A stretch of 33,995 nt of DNA from Bacteroidales bacterium (GCA_030528885.1 JAUMXY010000008.1:1-33995); one strand, 5' to 3'; shown: positions 1-7,635, counted from the stretch's first letter. The notes: generated by a model from the sequence alone, not told the origin. Program-made: numbers and translations.

Positions 1-423
1 GGTGGCTGCTCGGCGCTCGGTGCGCACCATGGCTACCTCGCAGACCTTGCAGGGGCGAGCGCATCGTGTGTAGTGACCGTGTTGCCAGCCTGTTATGCCA
101 TAACGTACCTTGTCGATGGCGAGGTGTTCAAAACCGACTCGATAGCCCGTGGCGCATCTATCAGCGTGCCCGAAGCTCCCGTCAAGGAGGGCTATATCTT
201 CAGCGGATGGAGCGAGGTGCCCGAAACGATGCCTGCAATGGACGTTGTGGTGACGGGGCATTTTGAGGCTGACGGCATAGGTGCGCTATCGGCAGACGGA
301 TTGGTTGATGTCTATACCTTGCAAGGTGTGACGGTGAAACTCCAAATCTCTGTTGCTGAGTTGAGGTATGCGTTGCCTAAGGGTGTTTATATTGTCAATG
401 GAAAAAGGATAGCAATCAAATAG
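1..423 (+). CDS. C-terminal part of a secreted PF09479 (InlB B-repeat-like) protein
   Basis: The frame is open from the first base of the window, so the gene starts upstream and only about the last 140 residues are present. The middle carries one Listeria-Bacteroides repeat: a segment beginning ITYLVDGEVFKTDS, then the typical GYIFSGWSEVPETMPAMDVVV stretch (read here as GYIFSGWSEV followed by PETMPAMDVV). The last 40 residues (VDVYTLQGV near the start, LPKGVYIVNGKRIAIK at the end) resemble the Por-type sorting tails found at the C-termini of exported Bacteroidota proteins. Proteins of this build are usually large, secreted or surface-attached and of unknown binding specificity. Nothing catalytic is visible in the part present. 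The reading is confident; the function of the whole protein cannot be judged from here. Confidence 0.75.
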   Translation, partial: GGCSALGAHHGYLADLAGASASCVVTVLPACYAITYLVDGEVFKTDSIARGASISVPEAPVKEGYIFSGWSEVPETMPAMDVVVTGHFEADGIGALSADGLVDVYTLQGVTVKLQISVAELRYALPKGVYIVNGKRIAIK

Positions 424-458
424 GTGCACCTCTTTCTCCAGAGCCGTGCAAGGCTCGT

Positions 459-541
459 ATCCGCTAAATTCGTTTCAATCATCGCGAAGCGGCATGTTGA
501 AAGACACGTTCCTGCGGAGCGATGGGGCGAATTTAGCGGAT
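459..541. repeat. 14-bp perfect inverted repeat with structured interior
   Basis: ATCCGCTAAATTCG at 459-472 is exactly complementary to 528-541. The 55 bases between can fold further: TTTCAA at 473-478 with TTGAAA at 497-502, or CATCGC at 480-485 with GCGATG at 519-524. No T-tract follows either side, so it is not a classical terminator. It sits in the 312-base gap between the repeat-protein tail and the pectinesterase promoter. It could be a small palindromic element or the RNA end of the upstream gene. No other copy was seen in this window. Confidence 0.6.
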
Positions 542-609
542 GGAGAATTGATGTTCTTGGTATGGGAGTGCCTCGGTCTTTTCGTTCACTCGTACTTTTC
601 CCTCTTATT

Positions 610-641
610 TTTGGTCGTGTCGGCGTAATGTGGTATCTTTG
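610..641 (+). promoter_or_regulatory. Bacteroidota promoter of the pectinesterase gene
   Basis: TTTG at 610-613 and TATCTTTG at 634-641 with a 20-base spacer fit the -33/-7 consensus. Transcription would begin near 647, giving a leader of about 90 bases before the ATG at 736. Confidence 0.7.
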
Positions 642-735
642 CAATTGAATTGGAATTTTGGCTCAAGAACTGGCAATTTTTCCCCCGCACAAACTCATAA
701 CCCTAACCCCCCAAAAACTTAAAACACCTCATCTG

Positions 736-2061
736 ATGTTGAGATTTGCCTATATACTGACCGGTATCTTTTTCTTTTTCTCTTTTTGCGGTGCCCAGAC
801 TCCCGACAGCCTGGGGCGCGTTCGCTATAAGTATGACTTTGTGGTGCCCGACAACGGGAACTTTGTGGCTGCCATACGTGCGGCCAACAACAGGAAGGAC
901 AAGACGAAGCGTTTCCGCATCTTCATCAAGTCGAGCATGTACCGCATCAAGGGTGAGGGCAACCCCATCAAGATTGTGGAGAATGGCAAGGAGATGGTGA
1001 TACCGAGTCCGATGACTGTGCTGACGGCGCCGAACACGAGCATCTGCGGTGAGGGATGGAAGCACACGCAGATTGAGTCGATGCCTATGCATGAGGGCAT
1101 CAGCTGCACGTCGACGCTGTTTCTGAATGGCGCTGACAGCACCTACATTCAGGACATTGAGCTGTGGTCGAACTACCGCAATGACCCTGACGCTTTTGCC
1201 AATCGGGCGGTGGCGCTGAACGAGAAGAACTGCAAGGGGAACATCTTCAAGAACTTGTCGCTGATGAGCACGCAGGACACCTATTATACGAATGACGGGG
1301 GGACGACCTATCTGGAGGACTGTACGATAAAGGGAACGGTTGACTTCATCTGCGGAGGCGGAACGATATACTTTAACAGATGTGACATTGAGCTGCGTCC
1401 GCGTGGCAAGACTGGTGCGCGCGATGTGATTTGTGCGCCGGCCACAGAGGCTTTCCGCCAGTACGGTTACGTGTTTAACGGCTGCCGCATTTTTGGCGCT
1501 TCGGAGCAGGAGGGCAGGTACATGTTGGGACGTCCGTGGAAGAATGCGCCGCGTGCCGTCTTCATCGGCACGATGATGGAGCTGTTGCCCGACTCGCTGG
1601 GATGGACGGAGATGCATGGAACGTTGCCCCGCCTCTTTGCGGAGTATGAAAGCATCAACCCTGATTTCCAGCTGGTGCCTACTGGCAGCCGCCGCAAGCA
1701 GTATAAGGATAAGAATAATGTGCAGACGACAGTCAGATACAGTACAGACCTCTCTGTGCAGGATGCAGAGAAGTATGACATAGACCATGTGTTCCCTGGC
1801 TGGCATCCGGAACAGAAGACGGTGTTGGTCGAACCGCCTGTTGTGCACATCAAGGACCGTGGCAGCATCTATTGGGAGGATGTGCCTGAGGCGTGTCTGT
1901 ATGCCATCTGCAAGAACCGTGATGTGGTGGCGTTTACAACAAAGCCTTACTACAACGTGCCGCGCGGAACGGCGGAGGGCTCTTGCTACTCTGTGCGCTG
2001 CGCCAACTGGTATGGCGGCTTGGGCGACAGAAGCAATGAGGTGGTGTACCCTAACCGCTAA
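736..2061 (+). CDS. secreted pectinesterase (carbohydrate esterase family 8)
   Basis: Removes methyl esters from polygalacturonic acid, preparing pectin for lyases and polygalacturonases; expected in the periplasm or at the cell surface. The 441-residue product starts with a signal peptide (MLRFAYILTGIFFFFSFCGA). The CE8 beta-helix motifs are all present in order: the QDTYYT block, GTVDFICGGGTIYF with the catalytic aspartate, and LGRPW further on. The in-frame upstream TTG at 658 is rejected because it would bury the signal peptide and lies only about 17 bases past the -7 box; the ATG is preferred. After the esterase core there are about 90 residues (VVHIKDRGSIYWEDVPEACLY onward, quoted in part) resembling a fibronectin-like add-on. 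A pectate lyase or SusC/SusD pair is not seen next to it, so it is not in a visible polysaccharide locus, although a KduD-like gene lies 3 kb downstream. Confidence 0.92.
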   Translation: MLRFAYILTGIFFFFSFCGAQTPDSLGRVRYKYDFVVPDNGNFVAAIRAANNRKDKTKRFRIFIKSSMYRIKGEGNPIKIVENGKEMVIPSPMTVLTAPNTSICGEGWKHTQIESMPMHEGISCTSTLFLNGADSTYIQDIELWSNYRNDPDAFANRAVALNEKNCKGNIFKNLSLMSTQDTYYTNDGGTTYLEDCTIKGTVDFICGGGTIYFNRCDIELRPRGKTGARDVICAPATEAFRQYGYVFNGCRIFGASEQEGRYMLGRPWKNAPRAVFIGTMMELLPDSLGWTEMHGTLPRLFAEYESINPDFQLVPTGSRRKQYKDKNNVQTTVRYSTDLSVQDAEKYDIDHVFPGWHPEQKTVLVEPPVVHIKDRGSIYWEDVPEACLYAICKNRDVVAFTTKPYYNVPRGTAEGSCYSVRCANWYGGLGDRSNEVVYPNR

Positions 2062-2169
2062 GCCTGCTGTTCCCCGAAAAGGCTGATGTTCCCAGCGTCT
2101 GATGAACTATTTTTTTGTGTGTTAATTATTTTTCACGAAAAATATTTTTCTGATGTTTGTCTTTTTCTC

Positions 2170-2177
2170 TATATTTG
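2170..2177 (+). promoter_or_regulatory. -7 box of the rubrerythrin gene
   Basis: TATATTTG is a good -7 match 40 bases before the ATG at 2218. The -33 position has only a T-run, so this is a weaker call. Confidence 0.5.
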
Positions 2178-2217
2178 TAGCGACAAATGATTGTTGAACA
2201 TTAAAACTCTAAGATTT

Positions 2218-2781
2218 ATGGCAAAGAAATGGGTATGCCCAGTATGCGGCTATGTTTATGAGGGAGAGAATCCTCCAGAGAAATGTCCACAGTGCAAGGT
2301 TCCTGGTTCAAAGTTCAAACTGAAGGAAGAGACGGAAGGCCTGAACTTTGCTTGCGAGCATGAGCTTGGTGTGGCTAAGGCTATTCCGGAAGGTGAAGAA
2401 GGAGCTTTTGTTCTTCAGGGCTTGAAGGACCACTTCATGGGTGAATGCACCGAAGTGGGTATGTATCTTGCTATGAGCCGTCAGGCTGACCGCGAAGGTT
2501 ATCCTGAGGTGGCTGAGGCTTTCAAGCGCTATGCGTGGGAGGAAGCAGAGCATGCTGCTAAGTTTGCAGAGCTGCTTGGCGAGATGGTTTGGGATACTAA
2601 GACCAATGTGAAGGCACGCATGGAAGCAGAAGAAGGCGCTTGCGCTGCTAAGCTCGATATCGCAAAAGTTGCGAAGAAGCTTGACCTTGATGCTATTCAT
2701 GACACAGTGCACGAGATGGCAAAGGACGAGGCTCGCCACGGCGCAGGCTTCCAAGGTCTTTGGAACAGATTCTTTAAATAA
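2218..2781 (+). CDS. rbr: reverse rubrerythrin (N-terminal rubredoxin domain, C-terminal diiron domain)
   Basis: Peroxide-scavenging non-haem iron protein of anaerobes: electrons pass through a rubredoxin-type iron to a diiron centre that reduces hydrogen peroxide to water in the cytoplasm. The 187-residue protein opens with the four iron-binding cysteines C7, C10, C23 and C26 ([18 protein letters not shown]), followed by a four-helix ferritin-like domain with the diiron motifs EEAEHAAKF and EARHGAGF. Classical rubrerythrin has these domains in the opposite order, so the 'reverse' subtype is the right name. ATG at 2218 is chosen over the in-frame TTG at 2191 because it places the first cysteine motif in the usual position. 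The rubredoxin gene 61 bases downstream is a plausible electron donor, and the two may be co-transcribed through the intervening hairpin. Confidence 0.93.
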   Translation: MAKKWVCPVCGYVYEGENPPEKCPQCKVPGSKFKLKEETEGLNFACEHELGVAKAIPEGEEGAFVLQGLKDHFMGECTEVGMYLAMSRQADREGYPEVAEAFKRYAWEEAEHAAKFAELLGEMVWDTKTNVKARMEAEEGACAAKLDIAKVAKKLDLDAIHDTVHEMAKDEARHGAGFQGLWNRFFK

Positions 2782-2788
2782 AGATTAT

Positions 2789-2820
2789 TGAGTTCTGAAG
2801 TTCTCGAACTTCAGAACTCA
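2789..2820 (+). terminator. 15-bp perfect hairpin between rubrerythrin and rubredoxin
   Basis: TGAGTTCTGAAGTTC at 2789-2803 pairs exactly with 2806-2820 around two central bases. No U-tract follows (caaacttataacc), so this may be an attenuator or RNA-stabilising hairpin rather than a strong terminator. It would let rubrerythrin mRNA accumulate over the downstream genes. Confidence 0.5.
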
Positions 2821-2842
2821 CAAACTTATAACCTCACCGACT

Positions 2843-3001
2843 ATGAAGAAATATGTATGTGATGTCTGCGGTTGGGAGTATGACCCGGCTGTAGGGGTGC
2901 CAGAGGCAGGTATTGAGCCAGGCACAGCATTTGAAGACCTGCCAGAAGACTTTGAATGTCCGCTCTGCAGTGTTGGAAAGGACCAGTTTTCTGAAGCATA
3001 A
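2843..3001 (+). CDS. rubredoxin
   Basis: A 52-residue electron carrier with one iron held by four cysteines: C6 and C9 ([12 protein letters not shown]) and C39 and C42 ([13 protein letters not shown]). Length, the aromatic GWEYD segment and the acidic middle ([11 protein letters not shown]) are those of canonical rubredoxins, which work in the cytoplasm. Its place directly after reverse rubrerythrin suggests that it feeds electrons to that peroxidase or to another oxygen-defence enzyme. ATG is preceded by a short A-rich stretch with no strong Shine-Dalgarno, as is normal in this phylum. No promoter is visible in the 61-base gap, so it probably depends on the rubrerythrin transcript. Confidence 0.95.
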   Translation: MKKYVCDVCGWEYDPAVGVPEAGIEPGTAFEDLPEDFECPLCSVGKDQFSEA

Positions 3002-3020
3002 ATAAAAACTGTTATTGTTG

Positions 3021-3049
3021 GCGATTTGCAGTCTTGGATTGCAAATCGC
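3021..3049 (+). promoter_or_regulatory. hairpin ahead of the Dus coding region
   Basis: GCGATTTGCA at 3021-3030 pairs perfectly with 3040-3049 over a 9-base loop. It ends 18 bases before the inferred start of the dihydrouridine synthase, where it could affect translation or mark an RNA end between rubredoxin and Dus. Confidence 0.45.
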
Positions 3050-3067
3050 AACATTATATGCGAAAAA

Positions 3068-4162
3068 GTGAAGATAGGGGACATCAATCTTGGCAATAGG
3101 CCTGTCGTGCTGGCTCCGATGGAGGATGTGACCGACCAAGCTTTCCGCCTGCTGTGCAAGGAGTTTGGCGCGAGCATGGTCTATTCGGAGTTTGTCAGTG
3201 CCGATGCGCTCATCCGCAATGTGAATCGCTCGCTGGAGAAGATTCGTGTGGATGACCGTGAGCGTCCTGTCGCCATACAGATTTATGGGCGCGATGTGGA
3301 CAGCATGGTGGAGGCTGCCAAGATGGTGGAGAGTGAGGCTCACCCTGATTTGCTGGACATCAATTTCGGATGCCCCGTCAAGAAGGTGGCAGGAAAGGGA
3401 GCAGGTGCGGGCATGCTGCGCACGCCCCAGCTGATGCTTGACATCACTCGAGAAGTGGTGAAGGCGGTAAGGATTCCTGTCACGGTGAAGACCCGTCTGG
3501 GGTGGGATGTGCCGTCGCTCTTCAGCAATCCCTTTGCTGCAGATGGTGAGGGGACTGACGGTCAGGAAAGAAAGGCCTTCATTGTCGAGATGGCAGAGAG
3601 GCTGCAAGACTGCGGCATAGAGGCGCTGACCATACATGGGCGCACGCGCAGCCAGATGTATCAAGGAGAGGCTGACTGGACGCTGATTGGCGAAGTGAAG
3701 GCTAACCCCAGGATGAGAATTCCGATTATTGGCAATGGGGACATCTGTACAGCAGAACAGGCCGCCGCGGCCTTTGACAGATATGGAGTGGATGCCGTCA
3801 TGATTGGCAGAGCTACGTTTGGGCAGCCGTGGCTGTTTAAGGATGTGCGCCATTTCCTTGACACGAACAAACACGACGACACGATGACGCTCGACTGGAA
3901 GATGGATGTGCTGAAGGAACAGGTGCGGAAGAGTGTGGCGTATTCCCTTCGAGAAGACAATGCGCTGAAGGAACGCAAGCGCACGGAACTTGGAGGCATC
4001 ATACATGTGCGACGCCATTTGGCTAACAGCCCGCTATTCAAGGGTATTCCTGACTTCAGGCAGACACGAGTCAAGATTCTCCGTGCGGAGACGCAAGAGG
4101 AATTGTTTGCCTTGCTGGATGAAGCAAGGATTAGGATAATGGAGATGAATGGTAAACCTTAA
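3068..4162 (+). CDS. dusB: tRNA-dihydrouridine synthase (DusB-like)
   Basis: FMN- and NADPH-dependent enzyme that reduces a specific uridine in the tRNA D-loop to dihydrouridine. The TIM-barrel domain starts at once with VVLAPMEDVTDQAFR; the catalytic cysteine is C102 in INFGCPVKKVAGKGAGA, and the FMN phosphate-binding region is MIGRATFGQPW. No ATG lies in frame near the N-terminus. The GTG at 3068 gives a 364-residue protein beginning (M)KIGDINLG, which matches the usual start of this family; the in-frame TTG at 3026 would lie inside the upstream hairpin. The gene is 66 bases after rubredoxin and 29 bases before the beta-barrel gene, so it is likely part of the same rightward transcription unit. 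The Dus family assignment is firm; the exact tRNA position is by analogy. Confidence 0.9.
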   Translation: MKIGDINLGNRPVVLAPMEDVTDQAFRLLCKEFGASMVYSEFVSADALIRNVNRSLEKIRVDDRERPVAIQIYGRDVDSMVEAAKMVESEAHPDLLDINFGCPVKKVAGKGAGAGMLRTPQLMLDITREVVKAVRIPVTVKTRLGWDVPSLFSNPFAADGEGTDGQERKAFIVEMAERLQDCGIEALTIHGRTRSQMYQGEADWTLIGEVKANPRMRIPIIGNGDICTAEQAAAAFDRYGVDAVMIGRATFGQPWLFKDVRHFLDTNKHDDTMTLDWKMDVLKEQVRKSVAYSLREDNALKERKRTELGGIIHVRRHLANSPLFKGIPDFRQTRVKILRAETQEELFALLDEARIRIMEMNGKP

Positions 4163-4191
4163 ATACTTATAAAATCAAAATACTAACGACT

Positions 4192-4884
4192 ATGAAGAAC
4201 ATCATGATTTTGCTGCTGTCGCTCTTTGCTGTCTCGGCTGTAGCGCAAGACAAGACAGACTGGTTTGTAGGCGGTCGAATAGGACCGACCATGGCAGTTG
4301 CTGACAACATCACCGACCATCCCACTTTTAAGTTCTTGGGTAAATCCTTAGGCTTGGGGTTTGATGTGTATGGCGGAACTTTCTTCTCGCCTAAGATGGG
4401 ATGCCGCATTGGTGTGGGCTATACTCATGTGAAGAACCGGGGTGACAGGGAGTATGTGAATGCGCCTGTCTTCACCGACTTGTTTGGCGGTGATGGCTTC
4501 TATCATTTCGATGCTTTCAATGTTTATGCTGATGCGCTGTTTGACTTTACGGGCATGAGCACGAAGAGAGACAAGCCTCTGCACGTCATCGGCACGGTAG
4601 GATTGGGCGTGCTGTCAACGGGCGACAAGAAGCTTTATCCCTTGCAGGGAACAACTGAAGAGGATATTTGTCAGGCGCTGAAAATCATAGCGCACGACAT
4701 GGAGGGTGGCACCTTTCTGGCTTTACGCCTCGGCTTGATGCTTGACTACAGGATTTCGTCTTGCGTCTCTGTCAATGTGGAGGGCAATGTGAGTGCCATG
4801 AATGACCGTTTTGACGGCATCGATTATGACGAGCCTGTTGACTTCCTCCTCAATGCTTCCATTGGAGCGGTCTATCACTTTTAG
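4192..4884 (+). CDS. outer-membrane beta-barrel protein, function unknown
   Basis: A 230-residue exported protein with a clear signal peptide (MKNIMILLLSLFAVSAVAQ). The rest alternates hydrophobic and polar residues with many glycines and aromatic residues (WFVGGRIGPTMAV, GFDVYGGTFFSP, ALRLGLMLDYRIS), and it ends ASIGAVYHF, with a C-terminal aromatic as in 8-strand OmpA/OmpX-like barrels. This supports insertion in the outer membrane, but nothing shows a ligand or pore function. It follows the Dus gene by 29 bases without a recognisable promoter, so co-transcription is likely, though a functional link to tRNA modification is not implied. Confidence 0.75.
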   Translation: MKNIMILLLSLFAVSAVAQDKTDWFVGGRIGPTMAVADNITDHPTFKFLGKSLGLGFDVYGGTFFSPKMGCRIGVGYTHVKNRGDREYVNAPVFTDLFGGDGFYHFDAFNVYADALFDFTGMSTKRDKPLHVIGTVGLGVLSTGDKKLYPLQGTTEEDICQALKIIAHDMEGGTFLALRLGLMLDYRISSCVSVNVEGNVSAMNDRFDGIDYDEPVDFLLNASIGAVYHF

Positions 4885-4916
4885 CGCGTGCGGCAGGCAA
4901 TAAAGTATGAATTGAT

Positions 4917-4947
4917 TTTGTTTTCTCCACGAAAGAATGTATCTTTG
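4917..4947 (+). promoter_or_regulatory. Bacteroidota promoter of the KduD-like gene
   Basis: TTTG at 4917-4920 and TATCTTTG at 4940-4947 with a 19-base spacer. The leader to the ATG at 4999 is about 45 bases. Confidence 0.7.
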
Positions 4948-4998
4948 CAATCAAAACAAGAGAACAATCAACTAGTAACTAATCAACTAATAAGAACT

Positions 4999-5808
4999 AT
5001 GGCAGATTTGTCTAATTTTTCTTTGGAAGGTAAGAACGCATGGATTACTGGCGCTTCTTACGGTATCGGTTTCAACATTGCAAAGGCTTTTGTGCAGGCT
5101 GGCGCAAAGAATATTGTTTTCAACGACATCAATCAGGAGGCGTTGGAGCGTGGCTTGGCTAACTACAGAGAGGCTGGCATCACTAACGTGAAGGGTTATG
5201 TTTGTGACGTAACTGACGAGGTGGCTGTGGGCAAGCTGGTAGAGACGATTCATCAGGAAGTGGGTCAGATAGACATTCTTGTGAACAATGCCGGCATCAT
5301 CAAGCGCATCCCTATGCATGAGATGAAACGCGCCGAGTTTCAGCAGGTTATAGATATTGACCTCGTAGCGCCATACATCTGCGCAAGTGCTGTTTTGCCA
5401 GAGATGATGGAGCGCAAGGAGGGAAAAATCATCAACATTTGTTCAATGATGAGTGAGCTGGGTCGTGAGACTGTGTCTGCATACGCTGCGGCTAAGGGCG
5501 GCTTGAAGATGCTGACTCGCAACATCTGCTCTGAGTACGGAGAGTACAACATCCAGTGCAACGGCATTGGTCCTGGCTACATCGCTACTCCTCAGACAGC
5601 TCCGCTTCGCGAGATTCAACCAGATGGTTCACGTCATCCATTTGACTCGTTCATCTGTGCCAAGACTCCTGCTGGACGTTGGCTCGACCCAAGCGAACTC
5701 GCTGGTCCAGCGGTGTTCCTTGCGTCAAAGGCTTCTGATGCAGTGAACGGTCACGTGCTTTATGTAGACGGTGGCATTCTGGCTTACATCGGCCGTCAGC
5801 CTAAATAA
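4999..5808 (+). CDS. short-chain dehydrogenase, KduD / gluconate 5-dehydrogenase-like
   Basis: NAD(P)-dependent sugar-acid oxidoreductase of the SDR family, 269 residues, cytoplasmic. The nucleotide-binding motif is TGASYGIG at 17-24, NNAG lies at 96-99, and the catalytic Tyr and Lys are Y162 and K166 in SAYAAAKGG. The C-terminus ends VDGGILAYIGRQPK, as in 2-deoxy-D-gluconate 3-dehydrogenase (KduD) and gluconate 5-dehydrogenase sequences. KduD acts in the last steps of pectin-derived uronate breakdown, which would fit the pectinesterase upstream, but kduI is not beside it and the two activities cannot be separated by sequence here. Codons upstream of the ATG at 4999 are in frame but lie over the promoter. 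The gene is monocistronic, with its own promoter and a strong terminator. Confidence 0.85.
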   Translation: MADLSNFSLEGKNAWITGASYGIGFNIAKAFVQAGAKNIVFNDINQEALERGLANYREAGITNVKGYVCDVTDEVAVGKLVETIHQEVGQIDILVNNAGIIKRIPMHEMKRAEFQQVIDIDLVAPYICASAVLPEMMERKEGKIINICSMMSELGRETVSAYAAAKGGLKMLTRNICSEYGEYNIQCNGIGPGYIATPQTAPLREIQPDGSRHPFDSFICAKTPAGRWLDPSELAGPAVFLASKASDAVNGHVLYVDGGILAYIGRQPK

Positions 5809-5825
5809 GCCTATCCCCTATAAAC

Positions 5826-5870
5826 AAAGAAAAGCAGGAGAGCCCGAAAGGATTTTCCTGCTTTTTCTTT
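5826..5870 (+). terminator. terminator of the KduD-like gene
   Basis: AAAGAAAAGCAGGA at 5826-5839 pairs with TCCTGCTTTTTCTTT at 5856-5870 over a 16-base loop, and the descending arm itself supplies the U-tract. Its last bases are shared with the -33 box of the next gene. Confidence 0.8.
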
Positions 5871-5899
5871 GGCTTTCTGGCAGAAAGGATGTACCTTTG
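5868..5899 (+). promoter_or_regulatory. promoter of rnhB, overlapping the preceding terminator
   Basis: TTTG at 5868-5871 and TACCTTTG at 5892-5899 with a 20-base spacer. The -7 box covers the in-frame ATG at 5889, which rules that ATG out and fixes the start at 5922. Confidence 0.7.
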
Positions 5900-5921
5900 C
5901 CATATATATTATAATGTGTAT

Positions 5922-6557
5922 ATGTTATTGCCATACTATAAACAAGGACTGATAGAGGCAGGATGCGATGAGGCTGGCCGAGGATGTCTGGCTGGCAGCG
6001 TGTATGCCGCTGCTGTGATATTCCCCCCTGATTATCATAATGACCTGCTGAACGACTCGAAGCAGCTGACTGCCAAGCAGAGGTATGCGTTGCGAGACGA
6101 GATTGAACGCGATGCTGTGGCTTGGGCGCTGGGCATTGTGACAGCGCAGGAAATTGATGAGATGAACATTCTTCGTGCCAGCATCACAGCGATGCATCGG
6201 GCCATAGACGGGCTGAAGGTGAGGCCGCAGCACTTGATTGTTGACGGGAACAGTTTTCTGCCCTATTATGAAAAGAGGGGAGGAAGAGACGCAAGCATCC
6301 CTTATGCTACAGTGGTGAAGGGGGATGGGAAATATCTCTCCATTGCTGCAGCATCTGTCTTGGCAAAGACTTATCGTGACGATTACATGAAGGAACTGCA
6401 TAAGGAGTTCCCTTACTATGGATGGGACCATAATGCCGGATACCCTACGAAGGAGCATCGTAAAGGCATTGAGAATCACGGAACAACGCCCTATCATCGG
6501 ATGACGTTCAATCTGACAGGGACCGTCCAGCTGGAGCTTCCCTTTGCTGATAGCTGA
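5922..6557 (+). CDS. rnhB: ribonuclease HII
   Basis: Cleaves RNA in RNA/DNA hybrids and removes single ribonucleotides misincorporated into DNA. The 211-residue protein has the metal-binding residues D16 and E17 in AGCDEAGRGCLAG, D108 in LIVDGN and D153 in AKTYRDDYM. Other family landmarks are the LNDSKQLT segment and GYPTKEHRKGI. ATG at 5922 is chosen because the earlier in-frame ATG lies within the -7 promoter box. The gene stands alone between a promoter and a terminator. A second, unrelated RNase H (type I with a viroplasmin domain) is encoded at 26889-27578. Confidence 0.95.
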   Translation: MLLPYYKQGLIEAGCDEAGRGCLAGSVYAAAVIFPPDYHNDLLNDSKQLTAKQRYALRDEIERDAVAWALGIVTAQEIDEMNILRASITAMHRAIDGLKVRPQHLIVDGNSFLPYYEKRGGRDASIPYATVVKGDGKYLSIAAASVLAKTYRDDYMKELHKEFPYYGWDHNAGYPTKEHRKGIENHGTTPYHRMTFNLTGTVQLELPFADS

Positions 6558-6616
6558 CAGAGTCGCGGAAAAACGTTTTGGTTTCCTCTTGAGAAAAGCT
6601 TTTTAACAAATAGGGA

Positions 6617-6668
6617 AAATCCTCTTGCGAATAGGAAAAACAGCCTTGCAAGAGGATTTCTTTTGTCT
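6617..6668 (+). terminator. terminator of rnhB
   Basis: AAATCCTCTTGC at 6617-6628 pairs exactly with GCAAGAGGATTT at 6648-6659 and is followed by CTTTTGTCTT. The 19-base loop is longer than usual. The descending arm overlaps the -33 element of the next gene. Confidence 0.7.
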
Positions 6669-6676
6669 TAACTTTG
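6646..6676 (+). promoter_or_regulatory. promoter of the exported basic-tail protein
   Basis: TTG at 6646-6648, inside the rnhB terminator stem, and TAACTTTG at 6669-6676 with a 20-base spacer. Confidence 0.6.
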
Positions 6677-6724
6677 TCGCAGAGAAATAAAAAACATCAG
6701 GTATAAATCTAAAAAGATAAAGTT

Positions 6725-7603
6725 ATGAAGGTTCTAAGAAGTCTATTGGTAGCAGTCGCTCTCCTGGGTGGGGCAGTGGCTATGAATGCTCAGAGCATGA
6801 GCATTGTGGCGATGCGCAGTAATGCACGTTTCTTGACCGATCGAATGGCATACACATTGGGTATTCGTGACCCCTTCTTGATTGATGAGATATACCGAAT
6901 CAACTATGATTATATCTGGGGTGTGAACACCTATCTTGACGATGTTGCTTTGGGCTATTACTACGACGACTACATCGCTGTATGTGCAGCTCGCGACATG
7001 GCTCTTCGCACGCTGCTCGGTCCTGCTGTGTGGAATAGGCTGCTCGGAATCAGTTACTTCCATCGCCCCATCGTCTTTGCAAACAGAGGTTGGCACTTTA
7101 GCATTTATGACTACGACAGGCATGGGCGCAGCCATTTCTTCTACAGCCCTCCACGTCCTTACGGAAATGGGTATGCAGGCGGACATTTCTTCCGCGGCAT
7201 GGCTCCGAAGGGAGGACGCCCAGCTGTAACTGTACGTCACGATGCAACCGTGCGTCCTAATGGCAGAGACTTCAATGTGCGCAATAATAATGCTGCCCAC
7301 CATGCTAAGCCTAATGTGGTGACCCCTCATCGGGAGGTGAATGCGAATGCCATTCGCGTAAATAGCAAGAATGCGCCCGGCAATGCAGACAGAGGGGGGC
7401 GGCAGAATGTGAATCGTGATGCCAACCCGAGCGCAGGGAATCGTGCCAATGCAAGTCGAACCAGTGCCAATCGCAGCTACACCCTGACTCGCAGCAATAG
7501 CAACATGCGCAGTTCTTCACGTTCAACTGCAACACGAAGTGCAGCAGCTCCGTCAGGCGCAGCCAGGTCTAACCAAGGACAAGCGCGTAGCGGTCGCAGG
7601 TAA
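6725..7603 (+). CDS. exported protein with a long basic, Asn/Ser/Arg-rich tail; function unknown
   Basis: I do not recognise the family. The 292-residue product has a signal peptide (MKVLRSLLVAVALLGGAVAMNAQ). Residues 25-150 look folded and are rich in Tyr, Asp and Trp (DPFLIDEIYRINYDYIWGV, then GYYYDDYIAVCAARDMALRTL in part, then RGWHFSIYDYDRHGRSHFFY). From about residue 160 to the end the sequence is low-complexity, dominated by Asn, Arg, Ser and Ala with almost no acidic residues, so it is strongly basic and probably disordered. Such a tail could bind acidic polymers (lipopolysaccharide, nucleic acid, polyuronate), but this is inference. The gene has its own promoter and is followed by a palindromic array rather than by another gene of the same unit. 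Confidence 0.7.
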   Translation: MKVLRSLLVAVALLGGAVAMNAQSMSIVAMRSNARFLTDRMAYTLGIRDPFLIDEIYRINYDYIWGVNTYLDDVALGYYYDDYIAVCAARDMALRTLLGPAVWNRLLGISYFHRPIVFANRGWHFSIYDYDRHGRSHFFYSPPRPYGNGYAGGHFFRGMAPKGGRPAVTVRHDATVRPNGRDFNVRNNNAAHHAKPNVVTPHREVNANAIRVNSKNAPGNADRGGRQNVNRDANPSAGNRANASRTSANRSYTLTRSNSNMRSSSRSTATRSAAAPSGAARSNQGQARSGRR

Positions 7604-7635
7604 CAAACATTGTTTGATATAGTAAGTTTAGCGTA

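Noticed and set aside
703..1848. 381-codon open frame antisense to the pectinesterase gene
   Set aside because: No family features, composition follows the complementary CDS, and the sense gene has all CE8 motifs.
2834..4018. 394-codon open frame antisense to rubredoxin and Dus
   Set aside because: Covers two well-recognised sense genes and has no protein-like domain pattern.
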